A DNA stretch of 64,000 bases from Ulota crispa (taxonomy: Eukaryota > Streptophyta > Bryopsida > Orthotrichales > Orthotrichaceae): the NCBI GenBank assembly GCA_963920765.1, contig OY987244.1:1738501-1802500 (forward strand), in the 5' to 3' direction. The notes under the pieces are model-generated. The model was not told the origin of the DNA. It saw only the letters and a list, made by a program, of their open reading frames with translations, and made no database searches. The translations under genes and the position numbers were made by a program. Positions 28,786 to 40,179 of this stretch are shown one piece after another. Each line of letters begins with the position of its first letter. The stretch's first letter is position 1.

Positions 28786-30708
28786 CTAATAAATTTCGTC
28801 ATCAGAAATTTCAGGGGTTAAGAACTTCCGTGGGTTTTCCATGGCAGCTAAATTCTCCTTCCGCGGTGTAGCTCTTTCTGACACTTGAGGCAGTTCATTA
28901 ATAGCAATGATCGCATCCTTGTCAATAACGCCATCTATAATGCCATACTCCATGGCTTCAATGGGAGACATGTATCGATCCCTATCAATGTCCTTCTCTA
29001 CCTGGAGAACCACAAACCACAGATCCAGTATCAGACTCATATTCTAGCATTTGTCCGATTCTTCTCCTCCGTAAGGCTACAACGTTCACCTCCTACTTCA
29101 TCCAAACAAGTGACTTCTAAGATTTGAGATACTTGTAAATAGTATCACAATCAAAGATGCATCATAGTTCAAGAGTAGTCTAGGCTCAGTGATTTCGACC
29201 TTGCATAGGGATCCAAATTATACGTTTTAGAGCCAGGGAATCCTCTCGAAAATATGGATAAGACTAATACTAATATATCCATTTCATTCGAATGATAGAA
29301 AGCACTCAAACCAGCTGAAAATCAAACCCTAGACAGCATTAGTAAAGCAGAATCCTCAGTTTATAAAGCACAAAGAGCCACACCTGTTCAATAGACCGCC
29401 CTGTGATCTCTGACAAAATACGCGTGATATTGCCCTTGTGGTACATGACCTCCTTGGCTTGAATCTCGACATCAATAGCCTGACCGCTGGCACCTCCAAG
29501 CGGCTGATGCATCATTATACGGGAATTCGGCATGGCAAGTCGCCTGCCCTTGGTACCGCCTGCGAGCACTATAGCAGCAGTGGAGGCAGCCAGGCCAAAG
29601 CAGATCGTAGACACATCGGCTCTACACAGCTGCATGGCATCGAAAATTCCCATGGCAGCACTGCAAGAACACAAACCAGAACAACAGCCAGAGCTCCAGT
29701 TCAACTTCTTTAAAACAGCAGATTATATCAAACCCTAAATTATCACAAAAAATGGACTTTATCCTCCATTGCGCCCAATTAGGTTACCTGATAGAGCCTA
29801 AAACAGCAGATTATATCAAACCCTAAAGATGATTGATATGTCTACCACACCCTTTCCACTATTCTACCACACCCCGGGCCCCGAGGAAAATTTTAGATTT
29901 CTACCATCAAATAGTTGAATTTGAGAATTTAGAATTCAGATTTGGACTTAGAGACCTTGATTTTGTCGAGAACCATAAAATAAAAAGGTTGTAATTGAAC
30001 AACACCCAATGAAAAAACTTAGCTCAAGAGAAAAATATTGCTTTCATTTTTGTTTATAAAAAAGATAAGCCTTTTCATTGGGTGTTGTTCAATTAGAACC
30101 TTTTTATGATTCTAGACTAAATCATGGTCTCTAAATCCAAATCTGAATTCCAAATTCTCAAACTCAGCTTTTGATGGTATAAATCTAAAATTTACCCCGG
30201 GGTGTGGTAGAATAGCTGAAACGGTGTGGTAGACATATCAATCCCCAACCCAAATTTATCACAAAAAGTGGACTTAATCCTCCATCACGCCCACATCAGG
30301 TTACCTGATAGAGCCTCCCGGGCAATTGACGAAGAGCCGGATCTCCTTCTTCGGGTCGACGGCGTCCAGGAGAAGCAACTGGCTGATAATGGCATCAGCG
30401 ACGAAATCGTCCATCTGGTTGCCGAGGAACACAATGCGCTGCCGCAACATGAGCCCCATCACATCCGCTTCCGCGGACCGCATGGCCTGGGGCGCAGCTT
30501 GCGACGCCATGGGCGTCCACAACGAAGTTGGCGCGGGCTGAACGTGAGTCTCTCGGGAGGACGTGACGCCATTGGAAACGGAAGCCCGAGGACATAATCC
30601 CGGGAGACGAGCTGAAGCCGCGCGCCGGGCGAGGTGCGGCAAGGACGGCGAGGGCGAAGTCGGCAAGGTGAGCTTGGAGGACGACGAGGCAACCATGGAC
30701 AGCGCCAT
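28786..30708 (-). CDS. CLPP4: plastid Clp protease proteolytic-core subunit ClpP4, 3 exons
   Basis: Serine-protease subunit of the stromal Clp core. Exons 30708-30305, 29660-29384 and 29001-28786 sum to 897 nt, 298 aa, with GT-AG introns in matching phases. Residues 1-60 are rich in Ser, Pro and Arg with few acids, as in a plastid transit peptide. The mature part shows CPGGSISAAMGIFDAMQ, the catalytic Ser in FGLAASTAA (near 161), His in MMHQPLGGASGQAIDVEIQ (near 186) and the Asp region KDIDRDRYMSPIEA (near 231-235). The C-terminus FLTPEISDDEIY is nearly identical to that of Arabidopsis ClpP4, which separates it from ClpP3, P5 and P6. The triad looks intact. Arabidopsis ClpP4 has more introns, so intron loss here or gain there is possible. 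Confidence 0.95.
29712..30316. repeat. CLPP4: 88-bp tandem duplication across the CLPP4 intron 1 donor
   Basis: The unit AAAACAGCAGATTATATCAA...AGGTTACCTGATAGAGCCT occurs at 29712-29799 and again at 29800-30316. The second copy is opened by the foldback element. Both copies contain the last bases of exon 1 and the donor (ATCAG|GTAACC). The functional donor is the outer one at 30305/30304; the inner one lies inside the intron. Confidence 0.85.
29828..30246. mobile_element. foldback MITE, same family, copy 3, in CLPP4 intron 1
   Basis: The ends GATTGATATGTCTACCACACCC and their inverse carry two copies of a CTACCACACCC-type motif. The arms and the GGGTGTTGTTCAATT core match copies 1 and 2. Flanks ACCCTAAA and AACCCAAA look like an imperfect 8-bp duplication. 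The neighbouring duplicated segment (29712-29799) shows the site without the insert. Confidence 0.87.
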
Positions 30709-30989
30709 GGCTGCAAAATTGAGGATTGGATTCGGAGCACGACGTCGACGGAGCAGGCTGGGTCAGTTAGCATCGGTGGTAAAGACACTTTGTTGCGAGT
30801 TCATCCTTTCTCCGTGGTCATAGGTCTGGGACCCTATGGCCACCCTGAAAGTGAAGCCCCTTTCGGCACCCAGCACTGTGAAGAATGTGAAAAATGCAGT
30901 ACTGGACACTGGTACTGGTGGGTTTAACCCTTAACCCTAAATGCATGCAGCACCAAATTTTGGTGATTTTTACACTAGAGTTTGGTATC
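30709..30989 (-). promoter_or_regulatory. CLPP4: CLPP4 upstream region
   Basis: Moderately GC-rich for about 200 bp upstream of the start codon, then AT-rich. No clear TATA box was found. Presumed 5' UTR and promoter by position only. Confidence 0.35.
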
Positions 30990-32473
30990 ACAGGTATTTA
31001 GGGGCTAAGCGTTGGGTGGGTCATCGTGGCGTGCTTTGATTTTAGTTTCTACAATATTTTTGCACTGGGCATTAATAATATTATTTCAAACTGGGTATTC
31101 AATAATATTATTTCAAAAAGTTGCAAAAGTCAACAGTGCATGCTGATTCCATGAAAATTGCAATAAGGGCAACTTGGGACCTAACATATGATTCTGAATT
31201 TTCTCACAATTTGGGGTACCTAAAAATATGAGTGTATTTGATGATTTTTTTTTACCTTCCATGATGCACTATGCATTTATGATCACTTCTAAAAAAACTC
31301 AAATCAAAATCTTTTTTTTTTTGGGCTATAGAGTCTTTTTTCAGAGCCTGCAGATGTTTTTTGTCCGCCTTAACATTCAGGGTTAAAAATCCCAATCTAT
31401 ATTGACACAGCTTTGATTTTGAAACTAAATATTTTGAGAGCACTAGAGTATTACATGAAGCAATAGTAATGTTAACAACTAACTTAACCATGTGACTCCT
31501 CATCACCTCCATAACACTCCCTCAACAATCTAAAATCTATGTTTTTGTAAGTTGTTACAATACTGTAACACTGTTGCTAACACTCAACAATTGTGAGTGT
31601 TAAAGATGCCACTGTGGACTCCACGTGATTTTTAGTGCTCCATAGTACTCCAAGTATGAATGCTAAGGCTCATAGCACCCCTTTTTGACTCTCTAGTTTG
31701 CTCCATAATACTAGGTGTGAAAGGACCATAAGAAGTACCCCTAAACGCCAAGGAGGACATTTTTAATACTTCAATTTATAAAAGGGTCTTGATATTGCCA
31801 CCCCTTTTTGATACAGCCACCCTTCCTCTTTTACATCATTATTTAAATTTTAGTGGTTTTTGGGATGATTTTTTTAAAATTTAGAATTAATTATGTATAA
31901 AACCAAGTGGTTTTTGTTGGTGTTTTTCAAAATGATAAAATGCAATCAAATTTTTTGAGAAGAAAAGATAATAGTGTGTTGTCTTTTCTTATCAAAAATT
32001 TTAATTGCAATTTCTCATTTTGAAAAATGCAACAAAAAATCACTTGGTTTTATACATATTTACTTTAAAAAAAATTTGTCCCCAAAAACCACTAAAATTT
32101 GAACAATGATGTAAAAGAGGGGGGTGGCAATATCAAGACCCTATAAAAAAAGCTCTTTTATGGCATGAAAAGCTATTTTTCATCTAATTTTTGTCAAAAG
32201 TGATCATAAACACATGGTCCATTGTGGAAGGCAAAAAACAACCTCACAAAATGCACTCATATTTTTTGGAAACTCAAATTGTGAGAAAATTTAGAACCAC
32301 AATGTTAGGTCCCAATTGCAAACTACCCTTAGTGCAATTTTCATGAGATTAGCATACATTGTTGACTTTTGCAAATTTTTATGAACATACTATAGGTGGA
32401 TACATTTAGAAACACTATAGAAGCTATAAGCAGGGCAAGCCGTGGTGATCCGCTTGACGCTTAAGGGTTAATA
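30990..32473. mobile_element. long inverted-repeat element, arms about 300 bp
   Basis: The left arm 30990-31300 and right arm 32160-32473 are inverse of each other: GGCTAAGCGT...TCATCGTGGCGTGC pairs with GCAAGCCGTGGTGATC...ACGCTTAAGG. Further blocks such as GTTGACTTTTGCAA and GGTCCCAATTGC/GCAACTTGGGACC also pair. The outer ends resemble the TTAACCCCTAAGCG family. The middle is occupied by a second foldback element. Confidence 0.65.
31784..32141. mobile_element. nested foldback MITE with GGGTCTTGATATTGCCACCCC ends
   Basis: A 358-bp near-palindrome flanked by an exact 7-bp direct repeat TATAAAA (31777-31783 and 32142-32148). Each end has two tandem motifs of TTGATATTGCCACCCC type, the same design as the GGGATTGATATG family but with different arms (ACATCATTATTTAAATTTTA and AACCAAGTGGTTTTT). 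Confidence 0.82.
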
Positions 32474-34731
32474 ATCAAGCTTGTAAGATACACTCCTCAT
32501 TTAGGTCCTTTTCACATAGTCAATTCTTAGTCTAGTTTAAAACTTGAGGGCAAACTTCCATGTTGCTTGGTATTGGCAACAATGATCAGCATTTTCCAAC
32601 TTTGGGAAACTCAAATTTTTAAAATTCATGTGCTTCTTGTAAAAAATTTGCCTCAACATCATTTTTGACTTCATTGATTTTAAGCACAATTTCATGCGTG
32701 GCTCTGTAACTCCTTTGTTGTTTTTTAAAATTCTCCATTTCCTATGCATCATTGAGATTGACCCTAATTGGAATATGATATTACAGAACTTGAGGTACAA
32801 ATAATTGGTCTACCATGATTGCAATTTTTGCTTACCTTACTTTTTGCACGTATAGCTTCAAATGAGTATGTCATTCTCATCAACATCGTTGGTCTTGAAA
32901 TTGCTTTTTTGAACTTGAAAGTGGCAAAAAAGTAATCCAAATTTTCTTGTTGATTGTTGATATATCTTTGATAGATTAGTGATAAATCAATATTGGATTG
33001 GCTAAAACCTCAAGAGGCTTTGGACCGTGATGTGAATATGTTTAAGAAAAAAACTTCTATTGCTTCTTTTGCTTGATGTGCTTGAGGATTTTACATATTT
33101 TGTTTTTTTTGCAACTTTCTAAATACAAATAAAAATTGAATTTAGTACTACCTAGCTAAGATGAACTTGTGTAAGAAAAATACTTGGATAAGATCACTGT
33201 CCCTGACATGGAAGTAGTCTAACAAGTTCACTATTGGGGAGCTGCAAGGGATGATTGGCTACAATGAATGCTCTCTTAAGATGAAATGAATTTTTTGTCC
33301 GGATACCTTCATCTTAGCCAAGCACTACCAGTGCGTTTTGTTTCATGTTAGCAGTCTTTGCTAGATTTCACGTGTCGACAAGCAACTGGATAAAATCTAG
33401 AGGGACTTCGCGCCAGTGGCTAAACTTGTTAGACTTTTTGCTAGACTGGCTCCATATTGCCAGAAAAAAATGCACCAGGCACTACTATATATGGAAAATT
33501 TGAGAGCAAGAAGTTGATTTTTTTGGTCCAGGTCTTTACATGTGGAATTTCCATCCTCTATTATAGGATTTTACAGTTTTGCAAACTAGAGGGTTTGCCC
33601 CCATTAGGACTTATACATTTAGAACCTCAATGTATGCTCTTTGTGCTCACTCAAAAACACATAACAAAGAATGCCCAACCAATTCTTTTGTATTTATTAG
33701 TTGGTCAAGTGTTAGCTCCCTATAATGTATTGAAGTGAAAAAAATATGGAGCGAATTCATCACTTTGTGTTTGTTCATCCATATAATTAGCTATTATAAA
33801 TAATATTCTTGCAAACATTGGAGAATTAATGGTTTTCTTATCAAATTGACAATTTAGTCTGTTTTTCTTATAAATTTTTTGACTTTAAAGTAGCGTATGT
33901 TACAACAAGATAAGATTATGATTGGCCAGGTTAGCTCCCTATTTGCAAAGGAAAGAGTATTGTCATGTTTTTTTAGGAACAATTATGATAACAATACTGA
34001 TAATAAGAATAGTAATAACAATAATTATTATTATGATTATTATGTTGTTATTGTTAACAATGATATTATTATTGTAGTCATTAAATTGTTTTATAAACAT
34101 TTTGTTTCTTTTTGTTCTCTTAGTTTGCACCCTTTTCTCATCCCTTCTTTTGTAATGCGCTAGGTGTGGTAGTTATGCATAAGTATCACGTATGAAAAAG
34201 TTGAATCTTATGAAGTTGTCCCGGGTGGATAACTTAGCACATTTTAAATTTGACATGAGGCATAATATAAAAAGGGGTTTATTCTTTTGAGGTAATAATT
34301 AAAAAATAATTACAACTAAGAAAGGGTTCATTCAAATGGCATAATTGAGTATAAGTAATATAGGTAGGTTTTAAATATGCCTCATTATTTTTTCTTATAA
34401 GTAATTAAGGGGCCAGTATTGTGGGGTATCTTATGGTTCTATTGTATTTATGGTGGGTATAGGATATCCAATGTTCCAATGAGGGTGCCAAGTGTTGGGT
34501 AATGAAAAATGAGGGCAATAAATGTGAATGAATGGTTAGGGTCTACTTCACTTTTAGGTCAAGGTTTTGTTGCTTGGTGTTAGGGTACAGGTTCCAGCCT
34601 TCCAGGTTTCAGCTTGTTTCATTTGGCTTGTGCGTGATAGGATTTTTTTAATACATACATGTAAACGGAGTTCATTCACATGCTTTGACTCTTAATTGAT
34701 TTACTCTTGAATTTTTGGAGTGAAGAGGCTT
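32474..34731. other. AT-rich DNA, no gene seen
   Basis: A weak inverted pair (AGTCTAACAAGTT near 33208 and AACTTGTTAGACT near 33425) may mark another small element. 33980-34080 is an (ATA/ATT)-rich palindromic microsatellite. No recognisable protein. Confidence 0.45.
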
Positions 34732-34744
34732 TACTACAAGAAAA

Positions 34745-34885
34745 ACCTTGTTCAAATGACAAAAACTTGATAAAACAATGGCATTTTTGACAAAACCAAT
34801 GATTATGTCAATTTTTTTGTCAATTTGGAGAAGGCTCAATTACTTTAGATGATTTTTGACAAATCTTGACTAGAAATTGTCAATT
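34745..34885. repeat. left subterminal TGACAA cluster of the CACTA element
   Basis: About seven TGACAA or TTGTCA motifs, in both orientations, lie within 140 bp of the left terminus. Such clusters are the usual transposase-binding sites of En/Spm elements. Confidence 0.6.
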
Positions 34886-35217
34886 CTAGCTAAGTTAAAG
34901 TAGTGGTCCCAAGCTCTAGTTTAGTCGGACCTTGGATTGCCAATCTTAAGCTCTTTCCGCTGTAAATAAAGGTGGCCTTAAAAAAACAAAGCTACTAATA
35001 TGGCAATATCTCTGAGTACAGTCAAAAGTTACCGTGGAAAGTAAAGAGCCGACAAATTTTATTGCAATTCTTAGTAAAAGTAGCTTTATTCATGCAATGG
35101 TCCCTGGTTACTCCAAAAATTTGTAAAATTTCTACCAAAAGAAAGTAATTCAGGGAACTCTAAAAACAATTACGACAGCAAACTATTACAACTGGAATGC
35201 ACTCCGCTATTATCACT

Positions 35218-36444
35218 TTACAAAACACTGCTTCCTACGATGTTCCCTTCATCTGTAGGCACTGTTTGGGAACCTCCATTTCTCATTTTGGCACCAGCTC
35301 TGCTTAAGTGCCTTCTTGTACGTTTTGTGATAGTATGGCCGAGATTTTCATCCGGAATTGTATTGGCCTCCTCTGCTCCTTCTAATACCAAATTATCATC
35401 TCCTTGAACTCTTGCACTGTCTATGCAAACCCGCTCTTGGTTGTTCAAACAGCTTCCACCATGACCCACTGGACAACAAAGATTTCCATGTTCTTCAGCG
35501 CTTCCTAAGCCATGTCCACGTCCACTTCCAGCTCGACCTTGTAACCTTCCACCAGATCTTCCCCAACTAGGCATCAGAATCTCTTGTAAAACCACATTCC
35601 TACCGATTGATGCCACCGGAATTGGATCCTCTCCAATTTCCCTTTGCGGTCTAAGTCCAATGAAATCCTTGTCTTCTCCCAAGTGGAATAAACTGTCATC
35701 CATGTGGTCATTAGTATTTGGAACAATTCTTTTACCAAGCACTTCCTTTCGCAACACAATTCTTCACCTGGGACTGTCATTTGCTTCAGAGTAAAATACT
35801 TGCTCGACACGTTGAGGGAAAGTGAAGCTATCAGCACATACGTAACTAGGTCTCCTCTCATAGTTAGCCAAAGTGAAACCCCATTTATCTCTTTTAATTG
35901 TTGCATTCCCTCCTACATAATTTGCTTTCACAAAGTTGCATACTAGAACTACAAAACAATGACGTCTATAATTTAACTCTAATATTTCCTCTATATGCCC
36001 CACGTATTCAACATCCGCATTAACTAGATGCAAGTCGCGCCTGCCATTTCTACATACCTGCCGGAATGTAACCGCAACTCCACTGTTAGCAATTTTGAGA
36101 TTTTGTACAGTGCTCACTGTCCTATAAAGCGTGCCATAAGCTATTAAGGATTTGTAAGCTATAGCTACCGGGAGAGGTCCCCTAGCCGTGTCCACCACAT
36201 CATCTTTGACAACCACACCGGATCTTCTGTCTCTACTGACTTCATTTGATATCCAGTTTGCAAAGTCTGGTAACATGCGTAGTTTGTCAAGAAATATGAT
36301 ACGCCCCCTCCTTTGCCCTTGACGATGTTTTGTTCTGTAGTCATTTCTTTTAGCTTCTCGGTCTAAAAATGCTTGTTGGTACCTCTTGCACAGAAGACGT
36401 GGATTCCACTTTGTGTCAATGCTTATAGCTATAGAATAGTTCAT
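35218..36444 (-). pseudogene. CACTA tnp2 gene, DUF4216 and C-terminal part
   Basis: From 36444 the frame reads RYQQAFLDREAKRNDYR, then LRMLPDFANWISNEVS, NADVEYVGHIEEILELNY, and KWGFTLANYERR...RVEQVFYSEAND, the pattern of DUF4216, which follows DUF4218 in plant En/Spm transposases. One TGA sits after SPR (near 35760), where the family has Trp. The frame then continues to 35218 with a Gly/Arg-rich tail. It ends about 490 bp from the left terminus of the CACTA element. 36448-36640 in the adjoining frame may also be coding. Confidence 0.75.
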
Positions 36445-37136
36445 GCATTAAGTGATAAAGCCATGACTCCGGCCTCGCCTTTCGTCGGGGGAAGTTACCT
36501 TACTCCTATGCGTACGATTGTACTTGCGACGAAACGCGGATAGTACCCATGCTATGGTTCCTTGCGGTCTGATCCCACATAAGGTTAGGGAGCCTACCCA
36601 AGCGATTGTTTTCAACCATCGTCTTCTCAAACGCGCCCTCCTAGGCGCACAACACTAAGTAAACCAAGCCAACTAACATTACACACTAATGGTGGATAAT
36701 CATATTTTTTAGAGGTACTAAATACAACTCCATAAATAAGCAAAATGATGGTTGCGTTAATAAGAAAGATCTCTGGGAAAAGCGCTAAAAAATCATGTTC
36801 AAACATTTCTTCAAACCTCTTTTTTATGTTTTTCAATCAAACACTCCCTCAGTCCCTCTCATGCAATGAAGAAGGTAAATAAAATAACGATAATACGGCA
36901 CTAACATACAACTCAAATTTTAAGTTTGCCGCTTGTTCCTTGAATGACAAGTTCCCATGTCAACCTACTCCCATCCACATGGTGCTTGGTCTAGTACGGA
37001 ACATAACTTCAATTACTAGGTCCTAAAACAGTCACAACTTCTGATACAATAGTATTCACACATTATATTAGAAACAAAATCATGAAGCCTAACAATGAAC
37101 TTGTACTTTGTAATTTTGAGACCCAATACGTGAGAG

Positions 37137-37914
37137 CAATTGGGTGAATGCATGGTTGAGTGGCTCAAAATTGTGTCACAATATTAAAAATTGCACACAT
37201 CCAATTTTCAAATGCCTAAAAGGTACATTAGAAATTTTCAAAAAAGATAAAGAAGTCCATTGTAGAGATTTAAACTTCATTCTAACTACAATAATGTTGT
37301 TCAATTTCTTCTTTGGCATTTTATGGAAGTGTAATGGACTTTTGAAAAAACACGAGTGTGACATTTCTACTGGTAGCAAATTTTTCAAGGACTTTTTAAA
37401 GATAACATAGTTACTCAAGAAAATACAAAGGACTAGGATTCTAGTAGGTATTTGAATAAATTTTTAAGAAATTATAATCTTGTTTTGTAAATGTGTATAG
37501 AATGTTTGCAAAGGACTTTTTAAGGCCTTTTTAAACCTTCAATCTTACGAGTTCTTTTTCTACTTTGTTTTTTCTTGCTTTTCCAATTTTTCTTTTTTAA
37601 ATTTGAGTAATTTTCTGAGTTCTAGGTGCGCCTCTAGCAATAAGGACTTTTTGAATAACTTTGATTGATTTAAGTCTAAGCCCTATAACATAGCGTGTAG
37701 TGGGTAATTTCAAAAAGAACAGATCTGGAGACATTGGACCATTGGATTGAGTTTATAAGTCTATTGTAGACATGAAGAGGCCACTTAGCCGCCAGGACAC
37801 TTGATGCAATTACAAACTAACATTTGAATCAAAATCCTTAAACCCACTTAATGGACTTTGAAGATAGGGACTTTTGCCAAAATTGAGCCATTCAACCTTG
37901 CATTCACCCAATTG
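37137..37914. mobile_element. TIR element with CAATTGGGTGAATGCA ends, 778 bp, nested
   Basis: CAATTGGGTGAATGCATGG...GTTGAGTGGCTCAAAATT at the left pairs with AATTGAGCCATTCAACC...GCATTCACCCAATTG at the right. CAATTG may be the target duplication or part of the terminal repeat. The interior has no transposase. It lies between DUF4218 and DUF4216 segments of the CACTA gene. Confidence 0.75.
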
Positions 37915-38042
37915 TACTTATCAAATTATTTAGGCTCAATAAGTCATGCTACGGGCTTTAGGTATTCTCCATTTCTAGTCAATTGTTAGCCCTTAAATGA
38001 CCATAGGGCATAGTATATACGCTGCCGTATAATCGGTATTTC

Positions 38043-38294
38043 CTACCAGTAAGAAGTTTTAATTTGAGATCTCAAGTAGCTCACTAAAACTGCTTTAATG
38101 TATTCTCCAACTTCTTTGTTGATATCTAATGCTAAAAAGGTGTGAATCTCTTCCAAATACAAGACAACTAAGACATATTCTACTAGACGGAGCTCACGCT
38201 GTGTCCTTTTGGGATTATCGAGCCAACTTAATGTACTTTCTGCATTCTCAAACTTTCTTTGTTCCAATTTAAAATCCGGCACATTACATTTCAC
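38043..38294 (-). pseudogene. possible exon between DUF4218 and DUF4216
   Basis: An 83-codon frame (FENAESTLSWLDNPKRTQRE, then LVEYVLVVLYLEEIH) in the right order and strand to belong to the CACTA transposase. No domain recognised. Confidence 0.3.
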
Positions 38295-38703
38295 CTAATC
38301 TATCAATAGTTAGGGTACTATTTTCTTCCAAACAACAGAATTCTACTTTGTTAATCATCATCTCTAACAAAAAACTATATTCACTAAATAAATTACTTTG
38401 TACAGCAGTACAGTGTATGCCTACTTGAATAAAATGAATTATATATTAGTGTTCCTATAGCTAATAGACATTACTTACTATAGCTGAAAGTCCATGTACG
38501 ATTTGTTTTTAGTCATATAATTTGGTAACTCTGGAACTTCCACGCACGAAATTAAGAAATAGAGATTTTAGATTGAAATTAATTGCCTCAAACCTACTTA
38601 TCTCAATCACTATCTCTTTCATCATAGCATTTCTGTATATACCAAATACCACATATATCTAAAAAACTTATGAAATGTTGAAATAGGTGGAAAAGAAAAT
38701 GTT

Positions 38704-39610
38704 TTACCTCTTGTATGCTTCCATGTGAGAGGTGTTGTCTAAGAAAAAGCCATGGATAAGCTTTATGAAAGCAGGGTCCATTGGTTGATTTTGTTTACTG
38801 ATGCCTGGGACTTCATCTGTCATTGTCAGTTCCTCTTCATCATCCCACGCCCATTTTCTTGTTGGAGTGTATTTCGATAAGAATTTAGTCATGAATCCGA
38901 TCAACTCCTCCCTTGTATAGCCACATGCCATACTCCCCTCCGGTTTTGCTTTGTTTTTGACATACCCTTTCAAAACTTTCATGTAGTGTTCAAAAGGGTA
39001 TATCCACCTGGTGTGAACAGGGCCACAAATAAACAATTCTTCTGCGAGGTGAATAGGGAGGTGCATCATTATCACAAAAACAGATGGTGGAAAATCCTTC
39101 TCTAGGCAACATATTGTTTCTGCCACTTGTTCAAGTACTTGCGCTTTCTGCTAAGAGTTTACAATCTTTGCACACAGCTTTTGAAATAGTCTGCTAACAC
39201 GCATGACTGCACCAACAACGGACAGATCTCCAACATTTTGTAGACATAATGGTAACACTTGTTGCATTAGTATGTGGTAGTCGTGTGTTTTTAGGCCTCT
39301 CAATTCACCGTCTTCAATTCTTTGGCAGAAAGTTGTTACATAATTTGAAGGGAACTTCAACTGCTGCAACGTTGTCAGAAAGTGTGACTGCTCCTCTTTT
39401 GTCAGGACATAAGGGGCATCCAACATAAAAAATGACTCACCATCACTATTTTATTGCAGATGAAGATGCGGACAAATATTACGTACACGCATGTCCTCCC
39501 TTGATTTCACTCTGTCGTTCTCACCAAATAAGGTCTTCAGTAAATTGTCACACACATTTTTTTCACAATGCATGATGTCCAGGGTGTGTCGTGTAGGAAG
39601 GCCCTGCACA
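38704..39610 (-). pseudogene. CACTA tnp2 gene, end of Transposase_21 plus DUF4218
   Basis: After an acceptor TTGTGCAG the frame reads TLDIMHCEKNVCDNLL, the conserved end of the tnp2 core, then VLTKEEQSHFLTTLQQLKFP and LKTHDYHILMQQVLPL. It then has ICCLEKDFPPSVFVIMMHLP, ICGPVHTRWIYPFEHYMKVL and YVKNKAKPEGSMA, the hallmark of DUF4218. Two in-frame stops (near 39447 and 39150) break it. The order tnp2 core, DUF4218, DUF4216 is that of plant En/Spm elements. Confidence 0.88.
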
Positions 39611-40179
39611 ATCAAAAGCAATAAGAATTACATCTCTCTTCCATTCTAGCACAATGATTAATAGGGAAATTATGAATGACAAACATGTATGCATTACCTC
39701 ATGCATTTAGTGCAATTACACTTATAATTTCAATTTAGACCAAAAAAAACGCTACTACTATTATTGGTGTAAGCAATGACATGCAAGAAAATAGCCATTT
39801 GGTACATTACAAATACTACATTGAAGCATTACTTTTATAGTTGCATTCCAAATTATAAAGCACCTTACAGTACATCACTTTCAAATACAAAAATATAAGC
39901 CTTTTGTATATAAATAATTTCCATTTCAGATCGTGTCATACGTGCCCATGAACAAAGACATTGCATTCATAAAAAAAATTCAGCTACCATTTCATGATTG
40001 CAAAGCACTTTCATTTGCCAATAAAATTCACAATTTCTTATCCATTTTATCATCCTGGAACCTACTCAACAATACTGACTACACATTGTTCTCCAAAAAA
40101 ATTACATTTTCACGGATACAATTGCTCTCTAAATAAATCAAGATGAATTTCCAATGTAATTTTGTAACCAAAGTTTCAG

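Noticed and set aside
29438-29713. Plus-strand frames opposite CLPP4 exons 1 and 2
   Set aside because: They are antisense shadows of well-conserved CLPP4 coding sequence.
33975-34080. AT-rich palindrome as an origin or cruciform site
   Set aside because: It is an (ATA/TAT) microsatellite whose self-complementarity is trivial.
36448-36640. GC-rich block as an RNA gene
   Set aside because: No tRNA boxes or cloverleaf seen; the minus frame reads through as probable transposase coding sequence.
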